Assembly: GCA_025357175.1 (NCBI GenBank) | Contig: JANXPS010000200.1 | Coordinates: 1 to 10,720 of the forward strand | Direction of reading: 5' to 3' | Source: Deltaproteobacteria bacterium | GTDB lineage: Bacteria; Desulfobacterota; Deferrimicrobia; Deferrimicrobiales; Deferrimicrobiaceae | Length of the DNA: 10,720 nucleotides | Shown here: positions 1 to 9,156 of the stretch, in pieces | How the letters are laid out: every line of letters starts with the position of its first letter | How positions within the stretch are numbered: the stretch's first letter is position 1 | The notes under the pieces: generated by a model | The model's input: the letters and a program-made list of their open reading frames with translations, nothing else | Told to the model about the DNA's origin: nothing | Databases searched by the model: none | Made by a program: the position numbers and the translations under genes

Positions 1-58
1 CTTGATGGCGCACCGCCGCCACTTGATCCATCCCCCTTTCCGAAAGGGACCATTCCCG

Positions 59-535
59 ATGCGACGTATCCCGCCATACCGTCTGTTTGCCACCTTTCTG
101 TTTTCGCTGTTCGCTCTCCTGATCCCACCAACCCTCCACGCCGGATCGACGATCACGCAGACTCTCTCCGGCCCCGAGCGATTCAACTACTCGACATCCA
201 CGTATACCCGTACATTTTCCTGCCCGTCCACCCAGGGCAGTTTTACGCTGACGGTCGTCAACGGCGACGGCAACGAAGATCACTCTGCGACATCCACGCT
301 CATCAAGGTCAACAACACGCAGATCGTCGGCTCCAGCGATCTGAACTCTCACACAAAGCAGGTCAGCAAGACGGTCACCAACCTGGTCAAGGGCAGCAAC
401 ACGCTGACGGTCAAGGTGACCGGCGGCTCCGGATGCTTCCTGACGGTGACGATCTCCGGGGTTTACACGCTCGATGTCCACATTGCCGCCCCGGTCGCCG
501 GAGCGCAGATACACACGCCATCGACGACGGTCTAG
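59..535 (+). CDS. Secreted 158-residue N-terminal fragment produced if the amber terminates
   Basis: If translation stops at the TAG, the product is a small exported protein. Residues 1-28 form a classical signal peptide: a basic start (MRR), a hydrophobic core rich in Phe and Leu, and an LHA cleavage site before Gly29. Residues 29 to about 138 form a Ser/Thr-rich beta domain with the pattern of bacterial surface repeats, including IKVNNTQIVG and LVKGSNTLTVKV. The last 20 or so residues start a second Ig-like domain, which would be left unfinished, so this fragment is unlikely to be the intended full product. The same frame continues past the stop with the missing half of that domain. I regard this as the N-terminus of the giant RHS protein rather than an independent gene. 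Confidence 0.6.
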   Translation: MRRIPPYRLFATFLFSLFALLIPPTLHAGSTITQTLSGPERFNYSTSTYTRTFSCPSTQGSFTLTVVNGDGNEDHSATSTLIKVNNTQIVGSSDLNSHTKQVSKTVTNLVKGSNTLTVKVTGGSGCFLTVTISGVYTLDVHIAAPVAGAQIHTPSTTV

Positions 536-3500
536 GGAAGCTACGTTTCCTATGCGAGCAGCAACAACGCGGTCAAGGTCAACAACACGACAGCAACCGC
601 AGCCGGGGGGACGTTTACGGCTGCGAACGTCCCGCTGGTGTCCGGGAGCAACACGCTTCTGGCTACCATCACGACGGCCGACAACCTCGTGGATCAGGAC
701 AGCGTCACGATCAATGACAACCTGCCTCCGATTGCGGAAGCCGGGGCGCCCCAGTCAGCCCGGACTGGCGATGCGGTCGCTCTGGATGGACGGGCGAGCT
801 CGGACCCGGAAAGCGCCACGCTTACGTGGCATTGGTCGCTCCCCACGCGGCCTGTCGGCAGCCTGTCGATATTGCACGACAACACGACCGTGGGGCCGTG
901 GTTCATCCCGGACACGTCGGGTAGCTACGTTGCCCGTTTGATCGTCAACGATGGCGTCCAGGACAGCCAGCCCGACAACGTGACAATCACGGTAACCCAC
1001 CCGAATACACCCCCGACCGCGGTCGCCGGTACCGGTATGAGCGTCAATACTGGCATTCGGGTCACGCTGGACGGTTCGGGGAGCTACGACGCCGACGGTA
1101 ATCCTCTGACCTATATCTGGAACTACATCGCAATCCCGCAGGGTAGTGTTGCATCGCTGGACAATGCCACAACGGCCCATCCTTCGTTCGTCCCCGACCT
1201 CGACGGAGCATATATCGCATCGTTGACGGTCAACGACGGGCTGGTCAATTCGGCGCCAGACAATGTCCAGATCACGGCGATAACCCCGAACGCGCCTCCG
1301 ACCGCGTATGCCGGACCGGACCAGACTACCGTGCGAAAAGGCGCGATCATCCATTTCGACGGGACCGGCTCATTGGACCCGGAACACCATCCGCTTCTGT
1401 ACGCGTGGAGCGTCGTCTCCCGCCCGGCGGGAAGCACGAGCAATCTGGATAATGCCGCGTCTCCCACGCCGGCCCTTTTAGCCGATAAAGCCGGCGATTA
1501 TGTCGTGCGGCTGGTGGTCAACGACGGCGTCCAAGACAGCCCGCCCGACACGGTGGTTGCAACGGCGGGCAATGACCCGCCGATAGCGGTGGCGTCGGTT
1601 TCGGCTTCGAATGTCCCGATCAACACCATGCTCACCGTGGATGGATCGGCAAGTTACGATCCCAACGGCGACCCGATTTCATATGCGTGGACGGTCGTGT
1701 CGGTGCCGACCGGCAGCACGGCGACGATCGTGAGTCCCACTTCCGCCATTTCCGTTTTTGCCCCGGACAAAGCCGGCAGTTACCTTCTCCATTTGATTGT
1801 GAATGACGGCAACCTGAGTAGTGCACCTGCTTCGGTCGGAATCATCGCCTACATCCAGACCGTGCCGGTTCCCGACGTGGGCGGGATGTCGCAGGCCAAT
1901 GCGCAGACAGCGCTCCAAAACGTTGGGCTGATCGCAGGGACGATCACACCTCTAAGCAGCGACAACGTCGCATCGGGAAATGTCCTCAGCCAATCTCCGA
2001 TAGCAGGTGCCACAGTTTTTCAAGGGACGCTGGTGAACCTGACGATTTCGTCCGGCCCTTTGATGACGACCGTCCCGAACGTGATCGGGATGACGCAGGC
2101 GAGTGCCCAGGAGGCGATCACCGCAGCTGACCTGTCAATCGGTTCTGTCACCAACGGCAACAGCAGCACCGTCGCGGTTGGTTGCGTCATGCGCCAATCG
2201 CCCGCTGCAGGAGCAGGCGTTGTCCACGGAACGGCGGACAATCTGGTGATCTCCCAAGGACCGGCGATGGTCAGCGTGCCCGTGCTGCTGGGTATGACGC
2301 AGTCTGAGGCGCAATCCGCACTTGCCGCCGCGCCGCTTGCACTCGGGACGATCACGAACAATTATTCCGACACGGTCGCTCCCGGCCGAATAATTTCGCA
2401 GAATCCGAAAAGCGGTACCACGATTATTCAGGATTCCTTGGTTGGGTTCGTTTTATCGCTGGGGCCGGAACCGGTTGTGATTCCGCCGGATCCGGCGACG
2501 GTGGCGCCGCCTTTGCCCAATAGTGCTGTCACGACTGTCGCCGCGGCATCGCAGTTCCTCTATACCGGGCAGAACCCGATCCAAACGGGTGTTGCTTCCG
2601 GGGTGATTGTGCCAAAATCCGCGGCGGTTTTGCACGGGAAGGTGCTGGGAGAAAACGGCCAGCCCCTATCTGGCGCGGTCGTTACGATCCTGTCTCGGCC
2701 GGAATTCGGCCGCACCGTTTCACGCGCCGACGGGGCCTACGATTTGGTGGTTAACGGCGGGGGACAGCTTGTCGTCTGCTTCAATAAGGCGGGCTTTCTG
2801 CCTGCGCAGCGTGCCGTGACGCCGACGTGGCAAACGTACGAATTTCTGCTGGATGTGCTGCTGGTGACACTCGACAGTCAGGTCACCGCAATTGATACTT
2901 CCTTGCCGATTCCGATGCAACCCGCCCTTGGTAGCGTTGTCGCTGATGAAAGGGGAACCCGCCAGGTGGCGATCCTGTTTCCCCAAGGGACTCATGCGCA
3001 GGCGGCATTCCCCGACGGGAGCATGCGTCCCTTGGCCTCCATGAGCATTCGGGCGACGGAGTACACCGTTGGTCCCAATGGGCAAAATAGAATGCCGGCA
3101 TCGCTGCCGCCGACCACGGGTTATACGTACGCGGTGGAATTGTCCGTGGACGAGGCAGTTGCGATGGGTGCGGAACATGTCGTATTCGATCAACCCGTCA
3201 GTTTCTATATCGAGAACTTTCTTGGTTTCCGCGTTGGCGCGAGAGTACCGGTGGGGGTTTACGACAAGGCCAAGGGCTACTGGATTCCGGAGCCGGATGG
3301 CCAAATTGTCAAAATTTTGAGCATCACCGACGGATACGCGAATATCGACCTGGACGGTGACGGGATATCGGACAATGTGTCCGTTTTATCCGCTTTTGGG
3401 ATAAATGAGGCTGAGCGGAGCCGGTTAGCCACCATGTATACTCCCGGCACTTCCCTGTGGCGCGTATCAATGACCCATTTTTCGACTTCGGATCTAAACA

Positions 3501-6500
3501 ATGGCGTGGCGTGCGCAACCGAAGGTGGATGCCAGAGGCCCAATGTTCCAACAGGAGAGCCGGCCCCACCAGGCGACTGTCCCAAACAGCCGGGTTCCAT
3601 TATCTCCTGTCCGAGCCAGGAGTTGGGCGAGTTGTTTCCGGTTTCCGGAACGCCGTTTTCCTTGAACTACAGTAGCGGGCGAGTGCCCGGGCGGGTGACT
3701 TATTCCACGCTCGACATTCCGCTTGTCGGGTCCGATGTTCCAACTGGCCTTTTGTCAATCGACCTGAGGATAACGATTGGCGGAGTCTTATACGAGGATC
3801 GGTATAGCTATAAAATGAATAATATTACCCCCAACATGATCAAGCATTTTGTCTGGGACGGGAAAGATGGCGCAGGACGAAGGCTCGCGGGAGTCCAAAA
3901 GGCGAAGATCGAATTGTATTATTTCTACGAGACATTTTATAGAGAACCCCCTTGGTACGAACTCAACGGCCTGATCGGCACATTGAATTCCTTCAACATG
4001 GTTGGCGGGGTTGCGACCGATGTTCGGGGGCCTGATCTGTCGCTTATACAAAGTTGGGAGACCTCGATTAAGCTTCCAGACGTTCTGACTCGGGGATTTG
4101 GTGGTTGGACGATAAGCGACCATCATGAATACGATCCGGTTGGACGGGTCATCAATATGGGAAACGGAAGGAATCTAACGGCCCAGGACCGGAATTTGGT
4201 CATCGACACCTTTATTGGAAGTGGGGTAGGAGGCGATGGAGTTCCTGCCAAGGAAGCAGGTGTGAGCGAACCTGCTTCACTGACAAAAGGACCGGACGGC
4301 AGCGTCTATTTCATCGACAAGGGAAGCCGGCGCATCCGGAAGATCGACCCGCAGGGGGTCATTCATACGGTCGCAGGGAACGGGGGAACAGATAATGACG
4401 TCGACGGGATTCCCGCGACCCAAGCAACCGTCGCATTTGCGTACGAACTCGCAGTCGGAAGCGATAACAGTATTTATTTTTCAGAACCTTGGAAAAACCG
4501 CGTCCGCCGAATCAGACCGGAAGATGGGATCATCACGACCTATGCCGGCACCGGTGAAGACGGTTATTTTTACTCAGATATTGGAGATGGGAAGGCGGCG
4601 ACCCTGGCGAAGCTTTCCTCTCCTCAAGGGTTGGCTGCCGGATGGGGGGACGGGAGTCTCTATATCGCGGATTCAAGCACCGGCCGGGTTCGGCGAGTAA
4701 GTCCCGACCACATCATTTCGACCGTTGCAGGAGGCGGCGTGACCGAGCCGGGAACCCAGGCAATCTCGGCGCAATCGGCCAGCATCGCGCCCGATTTCGT
4801 CGCCATCGGACCGGACGGTTCGGTCTATGTCTCTGCGGAAACACAAAGCAAGATCTTCCGTATTACTCCTGCCAACCAGATCGTTTCGATCGCGGGTACA
4901 GGTTATTATGGACCTTATGGGGAAGGCATCCCGGCTATCCAGTCGGAGCTTAGATCTCCTACTCGTTTGGCCGTTAATCCTGCCGATGGAAGCGTCTACT
5001 TCAACGAAGGAGCAACTAATCGCATTCGCCGAATCGGGTCCGACGGAATCCTGACGACGGTTGCCGGCGATGGTCTCGGTCTTGCAAACTATAAATCCGG
5101 GTTGATGGCAAGACAGGTGACGCTTGGCATGCCTCTGGGAATATTGTCGGAACCGGACGGTACTCTTTACATCGCAAACGGCGATTTTGGGTGGGGGCAT
5201 GATGCGCTCTATCGTGTTCAGTCGTCCATGCCAGGGTTATCCGGAACTGATTATCTGATCGCATCGGAAGATGGGTCGGAACTTTACGTGTTCAACGACC
5301 AGGGACGGCATCAGCGAACACTCGATGCCAGGACTGGATTGGCGTTCCGGCAGTTCGAGTACGATTCCTCTGCGCTGCTGACTCGCATTCTTGACGCCGA
5401 CAACAATGCGACCATCATCCATCGCGAAGTGCCCGGCAACATAGCCATCGAGGCGCCGGGGGGCCAACAGACCCTTCTGGTCCTGGATGAAAACGGATAT
5501 GTCCAGGAGGTCCGGAAACCCAGCGGCGATCGCATGCGCCTTACTCATCGCGAAGACGGGTTGCTGGAGCATCTGGTCGACTGGCGGGGTTACGACCACT
5601 GGTTTGATTTTGAGGCTTCGACCGGTCGACTGGTTCTTGATCAGGATCCTGCTATGGGGACGACTGCCAAGACCTTAGCTCGCTCGGTTTTGGCTGACGG
5701 CAGTGCCGTGGTTGATTTTAAATCTCCACTTAACCGGGTTTCGCGCTATGGATTTGAACCCCCCGGTGCGGGACCAACTCGGAACATGACATCCGCATCT
5801 GCGAAAGACTTGGTGTCGGCGGTCACAATTAGTAACAGCGGAATCACGCCGACGTTGGGACCCGGAATGACTCGTAATACGTCGGTCAACCCGAGTGGCA
5901 CTCGAACTATATCCTTGATCGATGATCAAAATATTGAGACCCGAAACGATACAACCGGAATGGTCACAGAAGTCCAGCAGCAACCTGATCCGAGATTTGG
6001 TATGCAGGCCCCCTACGCAAAGCGGATTACCACGTCCACCCCGCTAGGACTTGTTAATACGGTGACGATTACCAAAACGGCGACCCCGATCACTTCCACG
6101 GATATTTCAGCGCTTTTGTCAGAAAGTGAAACGGTCAAAATAAACGATCGACCCTACTCGATGTCGTACGACAATTCCACGCGGCAGATCGTTTCGACCT
6201 CTCCCGAAAACCGGATATCGGTTGCAACCCTCGACAGCAAAGGCAGGATTGCATCTGCCCAGGCGGATTCCCGATTGCTTCCGACCTTCCGCCATTACGA
6301 CGACAAAGGCCGCCTCGACCGAACCGGGCAGGACAACCTCTTCTGGAATTTCGGTTACGACACCAGCAACCGATTGGCTCGAATGACCAGTCCCATGGGT
6401 GACAACACGGTCTACGGCTACGACAACGCCGACCGGGTGAATTCGGTCCAACTGCCATCCGGGCGAACCTATGGTTTCGAATTTGATGCTGCCGGAAATC

Positions 6501-8389
6501 GGAATAAGATCGTCATGCCGAACCATGTCGAACACTTGCTCGACTATTCTCCTGTGAATCTGGACAACAGCTACACGCCTCCGGGGAATCCCTCCTACAC
6601 CCATTGGTATTCTCTCGACCGGGAATGGAATCAGACGATTTTGCCTTCGGGCCGGACGGTTACCGCCACCTACGACAATGTGACTGCGAAACTGCTGTCG
6701 GTCGATTACCCGGAAGCGGCGATCACCTATGTTTCACCCGACAATGACGACCGGGTGTATTCCGTCACCCGAACGGGGATCGGTGGCACGCAGACGATCG
6801 CCTACGGCTATGACGGTTTTCTGACCACGCGCCGCGGTTTCAGCGGAGCGTCGAACGGAGAATACAGCTACGTTTACGATAACAATTTCTCCTTGGTTAG
6901 GGTCGCGCTCGATAATACGTGGAACCTCTTGTCGCAGGACAACGACGGCTTGCTGACCGGGTTCGGTCCTTTCACGATTTCGCATGGAGGTCCTGCGGGT
7001 TCGATTGACAATGTGTCCGATTTCCTCTCGCGGACATGTGCTCTCGACATCAACGAGGAACCGGCATTGTGTCAAGCAGGGGGGATGTCCCAGAGCTACG
7101 GATACGACAACGTCGGCCGCTTGAATCGGAGAACTTCGACTGTCAACGGCGCAGTCAGCTACGAGGAATTGCTTGAGCGTGACCCGGTCGGCCGCATCTC
7201 AAGAAAGACGGAAAAGATCGGGGCAAACACCCCGGTTCTTTTCGAGTATTTTTATGACCTCGACGGCCAACTCGACAATGTGGTCCGGGCGGGTGTGTTG
7301 TATGAGAAGTACGCTTACGACCTGAACGGAAACCGGATTATGGCGCATAGGGCGCCTCTTTGGCAGGATGGTGCTTCATTCGATAATCAAGATCGTGAAA
7401 CGGGCGGGAGCGTGACGTTCGATGCGGACGGCAATCTTGTCCATCGGGGGAACCGCAATTATACCTACAGCACCCGGGGAGAGTTGCTCGCGGTGTTTGA
7501 CAACACCTCCGGCGCCACCCTTGTCTCTTACACCTATGACGGGATGAACCGTCGGGTGGCACGGACAGACGCGAACAACAAGATCACGCAATACCTGTAC
7601 GGGAATCCTGGGCAACAGTTCCAGGTGACTGCCACGAGAGACTCCAACAACGTGTTGACCACCTATTTCTACGACGACTTCGGCGCTTTGTATGCCTTGG
7701 AACGGGGCGGGGTTCGGTACTATGTTGCCAGTGACCACCTTGGAACGCCGATCATGGTGACGGATAATGCGGGAACAGTTCGCGACACGATGACGTATGA
7801 TTCCTACGGGGTCAGAATCTCCGGAGGGACTGCCTTCGAACTGCCAGTCGGATTTGCCGGTGGGTTGATCGACAACGCCACGAATTTGGTCCGGTTCGGG
7901 TTCCGGGATTATGAACCAGAAACCGGCAGGTGGGCCTCAAAAGACCCGATCTTCCATGCCGGCGGACTTAAGCTTTACCAGTACGTTTCTAATGACCCCG
8001 TAAACTATCGTGACTTAAGCGGACTGTATTCGAATAATTGGACAAAGTTTCTAACCGCGAGCAGTTTTATTGTTAATAGGATATCTATTGCTGTTCCAGA
8101 ACTTAAACCGGTCGGAATAGGTTTATCTATTGCTAACGGAGTTTATTCAAAACAATTGCGGGACGACGGGAAGATGTCTCAGGGAGAATATGATGCTGTT
8201 GTGGCTTCTGAAACAGCTAATGTAATCGGTACTTTGATTGGCACTGGAGGTGCCGATGCGGGAGAGGGAATAAAGCTCGCAACCCAAGCAGTAGAGGCGG
8301 TAATTAATATAGGAGTAACCACCTATAATGGAATAAATTTAGCTAAGGATGGGGCCAATACTGTATGCCCGGTAAAAAAAACCAAATAA
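59..8389 (+). CDS. Giant secreted teneurin-like RHS/YD-repeat protein, frame interrupted by one in-frame amber codon
   Basis: This is a polymorphic-toxin-type RHS protein, about 2776 codons counted through the amber at codon 159. Seen in order: signal peptide (1-28), beta-rich domain, Ig-like domain split by the TAG, four PKD-like domains (about 222-600), three PASTA-like repeats (about 602-806), a carboxypeptidase-regulatory/transthyretin-like domain (about 857-937), a teneurin plug-like segment (about 1190-1380), NHL repeats (about 1387-1719), a YD shell (about 1725-2656) and a 120-residue tip. The RHS signature RDYEPETGRWASKDP is present near the end. RHS shells are known to encapsulate C-terminal toxins, so I infer a role in contact-dependent competition or surface adhesion. 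The start at ATG 59 is chosen because it leads straight into a signal peptide and has AAAGGGA nine bases upstream; ATG 5 in the same frame is possible. GTG 638 is the first usable start after the amber, but it lacks a Shine-Dalgarno site and a signal peptide and lies inside a domain. Confidence 0.85.
533..535 (+). other. In-frame amber codon (TAG) inside an Ig-like domain
   Basis: The codon order is GTC TAG GGA. Residues before it (PVAGAQIHTPSTTV) and after it (GSYVSYASSNNAVKVNN, then GGTFTAANVPL and GSNTLLATI) together make one familiar Ig-like/glucodextranase-B-type repeat, in which the stop position is normally a polar residue. CAG to TAG or GAG to TAG would each be a single change. The frame then stays open for 2617 codons. 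Confidence 0.9.
722..1858 (+). repeat. Four tandem PKD-like domains within the RHS gene
   Basis: Four consecutive units of about 95 residues begin at 722, 1007, 1292 and 1574. Each starts with a PPxA-type motif (PPIAEAG, PPTAVAG, PPTAYAG, PPIAVAS). Each has a DG(S/T/R)xS-like strand followed by D(P/A)(D/N/E), a YxW or WxW core, and ends in a strand such as VNDGVQDSxPD. These match the PKD/REJ-type surface beta-sandwich in which GSxSYDPDG and YxWxF are typical. Such arrays act as extracellular spacers or carbohydrate- and protein-binding stalks. The copies have diverged at nucleotide level, so they are old duplications. Confidence 0.8.
1862..2476 (+). repeat. Three tandem PASTA-like repeats within the RHS gene
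   Basis: Three units of about 68 residues begin at 1862, 2072 and 2276. Each has the PASTA pattern: VPxVxGM at the start (VPVPDVGGMSQ, VPNVIGMTQ, VPVLLGMTQ), an AQxAL helix, a GxIT strand, a SQSPxAG or SQNPKSG turn, and a final L.ISxGP strand. PASTA domains are best known from penicillin-binding proteins and PknB-type kinases, where some bind peptidoglycan fragments. In Gram-negative repeat proteins their role is less clear. Here they may be a wall-proximal stalk or simply spacers. Confidence 0.8.
2627..2870 (+). other. Carboxypeptidase-regulatory (transthyretin-like) domain segment of the RHS protein
   Basis: The protein here reads LHGKVLGENGQPLSGAVVTI, then RTVSRADGAYDLVVNGG, then VVCFNKAGFLPAQR. 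This is the standard carboxypeptidase regulatory-like fold pattern: G.V.d..G.PL.gA.V, then T..dG.Y.l.v, then l.f.k.Gy. The same kind of domain sits just before the plug and NHL domains in teneurins, and the following segments here also fit that order. Confidence 0.7.
3629..4200 (+). other. Teneurin plug-like segment preceding the NHL propeller
   Basis: This segment contains LNYSSGRVPG, then a beta-rich stretch, then FVWDGKDGAGRRLAG and IELYYFYE, and finally GGWTISDHHEYDPVGRV. From memory, animal teneurins have closely comparable pieces (a YLSSRTPG-like motif, FIWDKTDAYGQ, and GGWTLDKHH just before the NHL repeats). In teneurin structures this region is the FN-plug that closes the bottom of the YD barrel. 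The family assignment is by motif resemblance only. Confidence 0.6.
4217..5215 (+). repeat. NHL beta-propeller repeats within the RHS gene
   Basis: About five to six units follow a shared pattern: a D/G-x-P-A-x-x-A linker, L..P.G.a....GSvYf.D....RIRri, then a GII.TvAG.G turn. Clear examples are PDGSVYFIDKGSRRIRKIDP, NRVRRIRPEDGIITTYAGTG, GSLYIADSSTGRVRRVSP, GSVYVSAETQSKIFRI and GSVYFNEGATNRIRRIG. NHL propellers are protein-interaction surfaces; in teneurins the propeller takes part in cell-cell recognition. Here it lies directly before the YD shell. Confidence 0.85.
5233..8026 (+). repeat. RHS/YD-repeat shell with RHS hallmark end motif
   Basis: Many YD-type repeats are visible, for example YGYDNADRVNSVQLPSGRTY, FDAAGNRNKI, YGYDNVGRLNRRTS, YDLNGNRI, YTYDGMNRRVARTD and YYVASDHLGTPIMVTD. 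Such repeats build a large hollow beta cocoon in RHS and Tc-toxin proteins. The end carries RFGFRDYEPETGRW, SKDP and YVSNDPVNY. The canonical final DPxGL, which marks the border to the toxin tip and takes part in self-cleavage in characterised family members, reads DLSGL here (codons 8012-8026), so the proline is missing. Confidence 0.9.
8027..8389 (+). other. Variable C-terminal tip of the RHS protein, candidate toxin domain
   Basis: The last 120 residues follow the RHS border motif and match no toxin family I recognise. The segment is rich in Gly, Ala, Ile and Val (for example VGIGLSIANGVY and ANVIGTLIGTGGADAG), has few obvious catalytic clusters, and ends in CPVKKTK. Base composition drops sharply from the core to this segment, as is usual for exchangeable RHS tips. 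A membrane-active or pore-forming role is possible given the amphipathic, glycine-rich sequence and the membrane proteins encoded next door, but this is inference. An A8 run at 8374-8381 could shift translation and extend the tip. Confidence 0.6.
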
Positions 8390-8474
8390 ACAGGAGAGTT
8401 CCTGGAATTTTCCTATGGGATCCTTTCAGAACAAGAATAGGAGCAAGAGCGGTATTTTATTTGGTGAGGTAAGC

Positions 8475-8687
8475 ATGGCTTTGTTCTGTCGTTTGCTTGG
8501 CTTAGTATATAATGTAAGAATGATATTATATTGGGTCGTCATCACTCTGTTGGTTGCAGGATTTATTGTGTCAAATTACATTGATATAAATATTGGGACT
8601 GCAATACATGTTATTGGTTATACTGTATGTATTGTGTTGGCTATAGCGCATTACTTCGCAAGCATGGACAAGGCAAAATGGAAATAA
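8475..8687 (+). CDS. Small two-helix membrane protein, candidate immunity protein
   Basis: This is a 70-residue protein with two hydrophobic helices: about residues 16-33 (ILYWVVITLLVAGFIVS) and about 38-59 (INIGTAIHVIGYTVCIVLAI). It ends in a charged tail (MDKAKWK). The start is placed at ATG 8475 because GGTGAGG lies just upstream at good spacing. An in-frame ATG at 8415 would add 20 polar residues but has only a distant AGGAG 18 bases away. The gene sits directly after the RHS tip and shares its AT-rich composition (30% GC at 8581-8640). A small inner-membrane protein in this position is typical of immunity proteins against membrane-targeting RHS toxins, but no family is recognised and the role is inferred from position. 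Confidence 0.65.
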   Translation: MALFCRLLGLVYNVRMILYWVVITLLVAGFIVSNYIDINIGTAIHVIGYTVCIVLAIAHYFASMDKAKWK

Positions 8688-8699
8688 CTGGAGTTTGAT

Positions 8700-8744
8700 A
8701 TGCGTAAATCGTTTGTCTACGATGGGGTCTATCATGGTGACTAA
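8700..8744 (+). CDS. Possible 14-residue leader ORF overlapping the next gene start
   Basis: ATG 8700 follows GGAG (8690-8693) at the ideal spacing of six bases and encodes MRKSFVYDGVYHGD before TAA at 8742-8744. It overlaps the start ATG 8734 of the membrane-protein gene. It could act as a translational-coupling leader, or mark a frameshift at the true start of that gene. The peptide itself is not recognised. Confidence 0.25.
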   Translation: MRKSFVYDGVYHGD

Positions 8745-9156
8745 CGATTTGTTCCTTAATTTAGTAAAATGCGATATTGAGGGGGACAAGATTGTAGTTG
8801 GCGGAAAGGAATTCGTTGTTGAGTCTTTAGAGGAATTAGATGGCTATAAAGCTACAATCTATACGGCGTTCGGTGCGCTTCTGGTAGGTTTAATCCTTAT
8901 GATCGCGTTTGTTGGAAAAGGGGTGTTTGACGATATAGCGCAAGGCAATAAAATATTTGAAGGATATTCCGAGTTTGCAATTGTGTTTATCGCTGCGGCC
9001 TTGTATCTGTTTGCAATATTTGTTGTGTATAAGCGGTTGAAGTATTGCGGGCGCTGGAAGATTAATGGATTTAAATATGTATATATTGAAGAATCTGATA
9101 TGCCAGATATTTATGAGAAGTTGAAACGTTTGGAGAGTATTAAAAAAATACGTTAG
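8734..9156 (+). CDS. Hypothetical membrane protein with two transmembrane segments
   Basis: The protein has 140 residues from ATG 8734. A short soluble N-terminus contains IVVGGKEFVVESLEEL, which resembles the VVGGKTY-type start of DUF6232-like proteins (low confidence). Two hydrophobic helices follow (AFGALLVGLILMIAFVG and FAIVFIAAALYLFAIFVVY), then a basic, charged C-terminus with ESDMPDIYEKLKRLESIKK. The start is uncertain: ATG 8734 has GGGG seven bases upstream, ATG 8722 is also in frame, and TTG 8695 is the farthest upstream start in this frame. A better Shine-Dalgarno (TGGAG) serves a different frame at ATG 8700. The gene ends in TAG. It lies in the same AT-rich segment as the RHS tip and is probably cotranscribed with 8475-8687. 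It could be a second immunity or accessory protein; the function is unknown. Confidence 0.65.
   Translation: MVTNDLFLNLVKCDIEGDKIVVGGKEFVVESLEELDGYKATIYTAFGALLVGLILMIAFVGKGVFDDIAQGNKIFEGYSEFAIVFIAAALYLFAIFVVYKRLKYCGRWKINGFKYVYIEESDMPDIYEKLKRLESIKKIR

Noticed and set aside
755..1354. Long minus-strand open frame of 199 codons
   Set aside because: It lies opposite the PKD repeats, is very rich in Arg and Gly with no recognisable domain, and is explained by the codon bias of the plus-strand gene.
722..2476. Nucleotide tandem repeats or a CRISPR-like array
   Set aside because: The periodicity is of protein domains (about 285 and 205 bases) with diverged DNA, not identical short repeats with spacers.
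2720..3304. Minus-strand open frame of 194 codons
   Set aside because: It is a shadow of the RHS gene with low-complexity, His- and Arg-rich translation and no ribosome site or domain.
638..8389. GTG 638 as the true start of the RHS protein
   Set aside because: It is inside the second Ig-like domain, has no Shine-Dalgarno site and would remove the signal peptide. The upstream in-frame sequence clearly belongs to the same protein.
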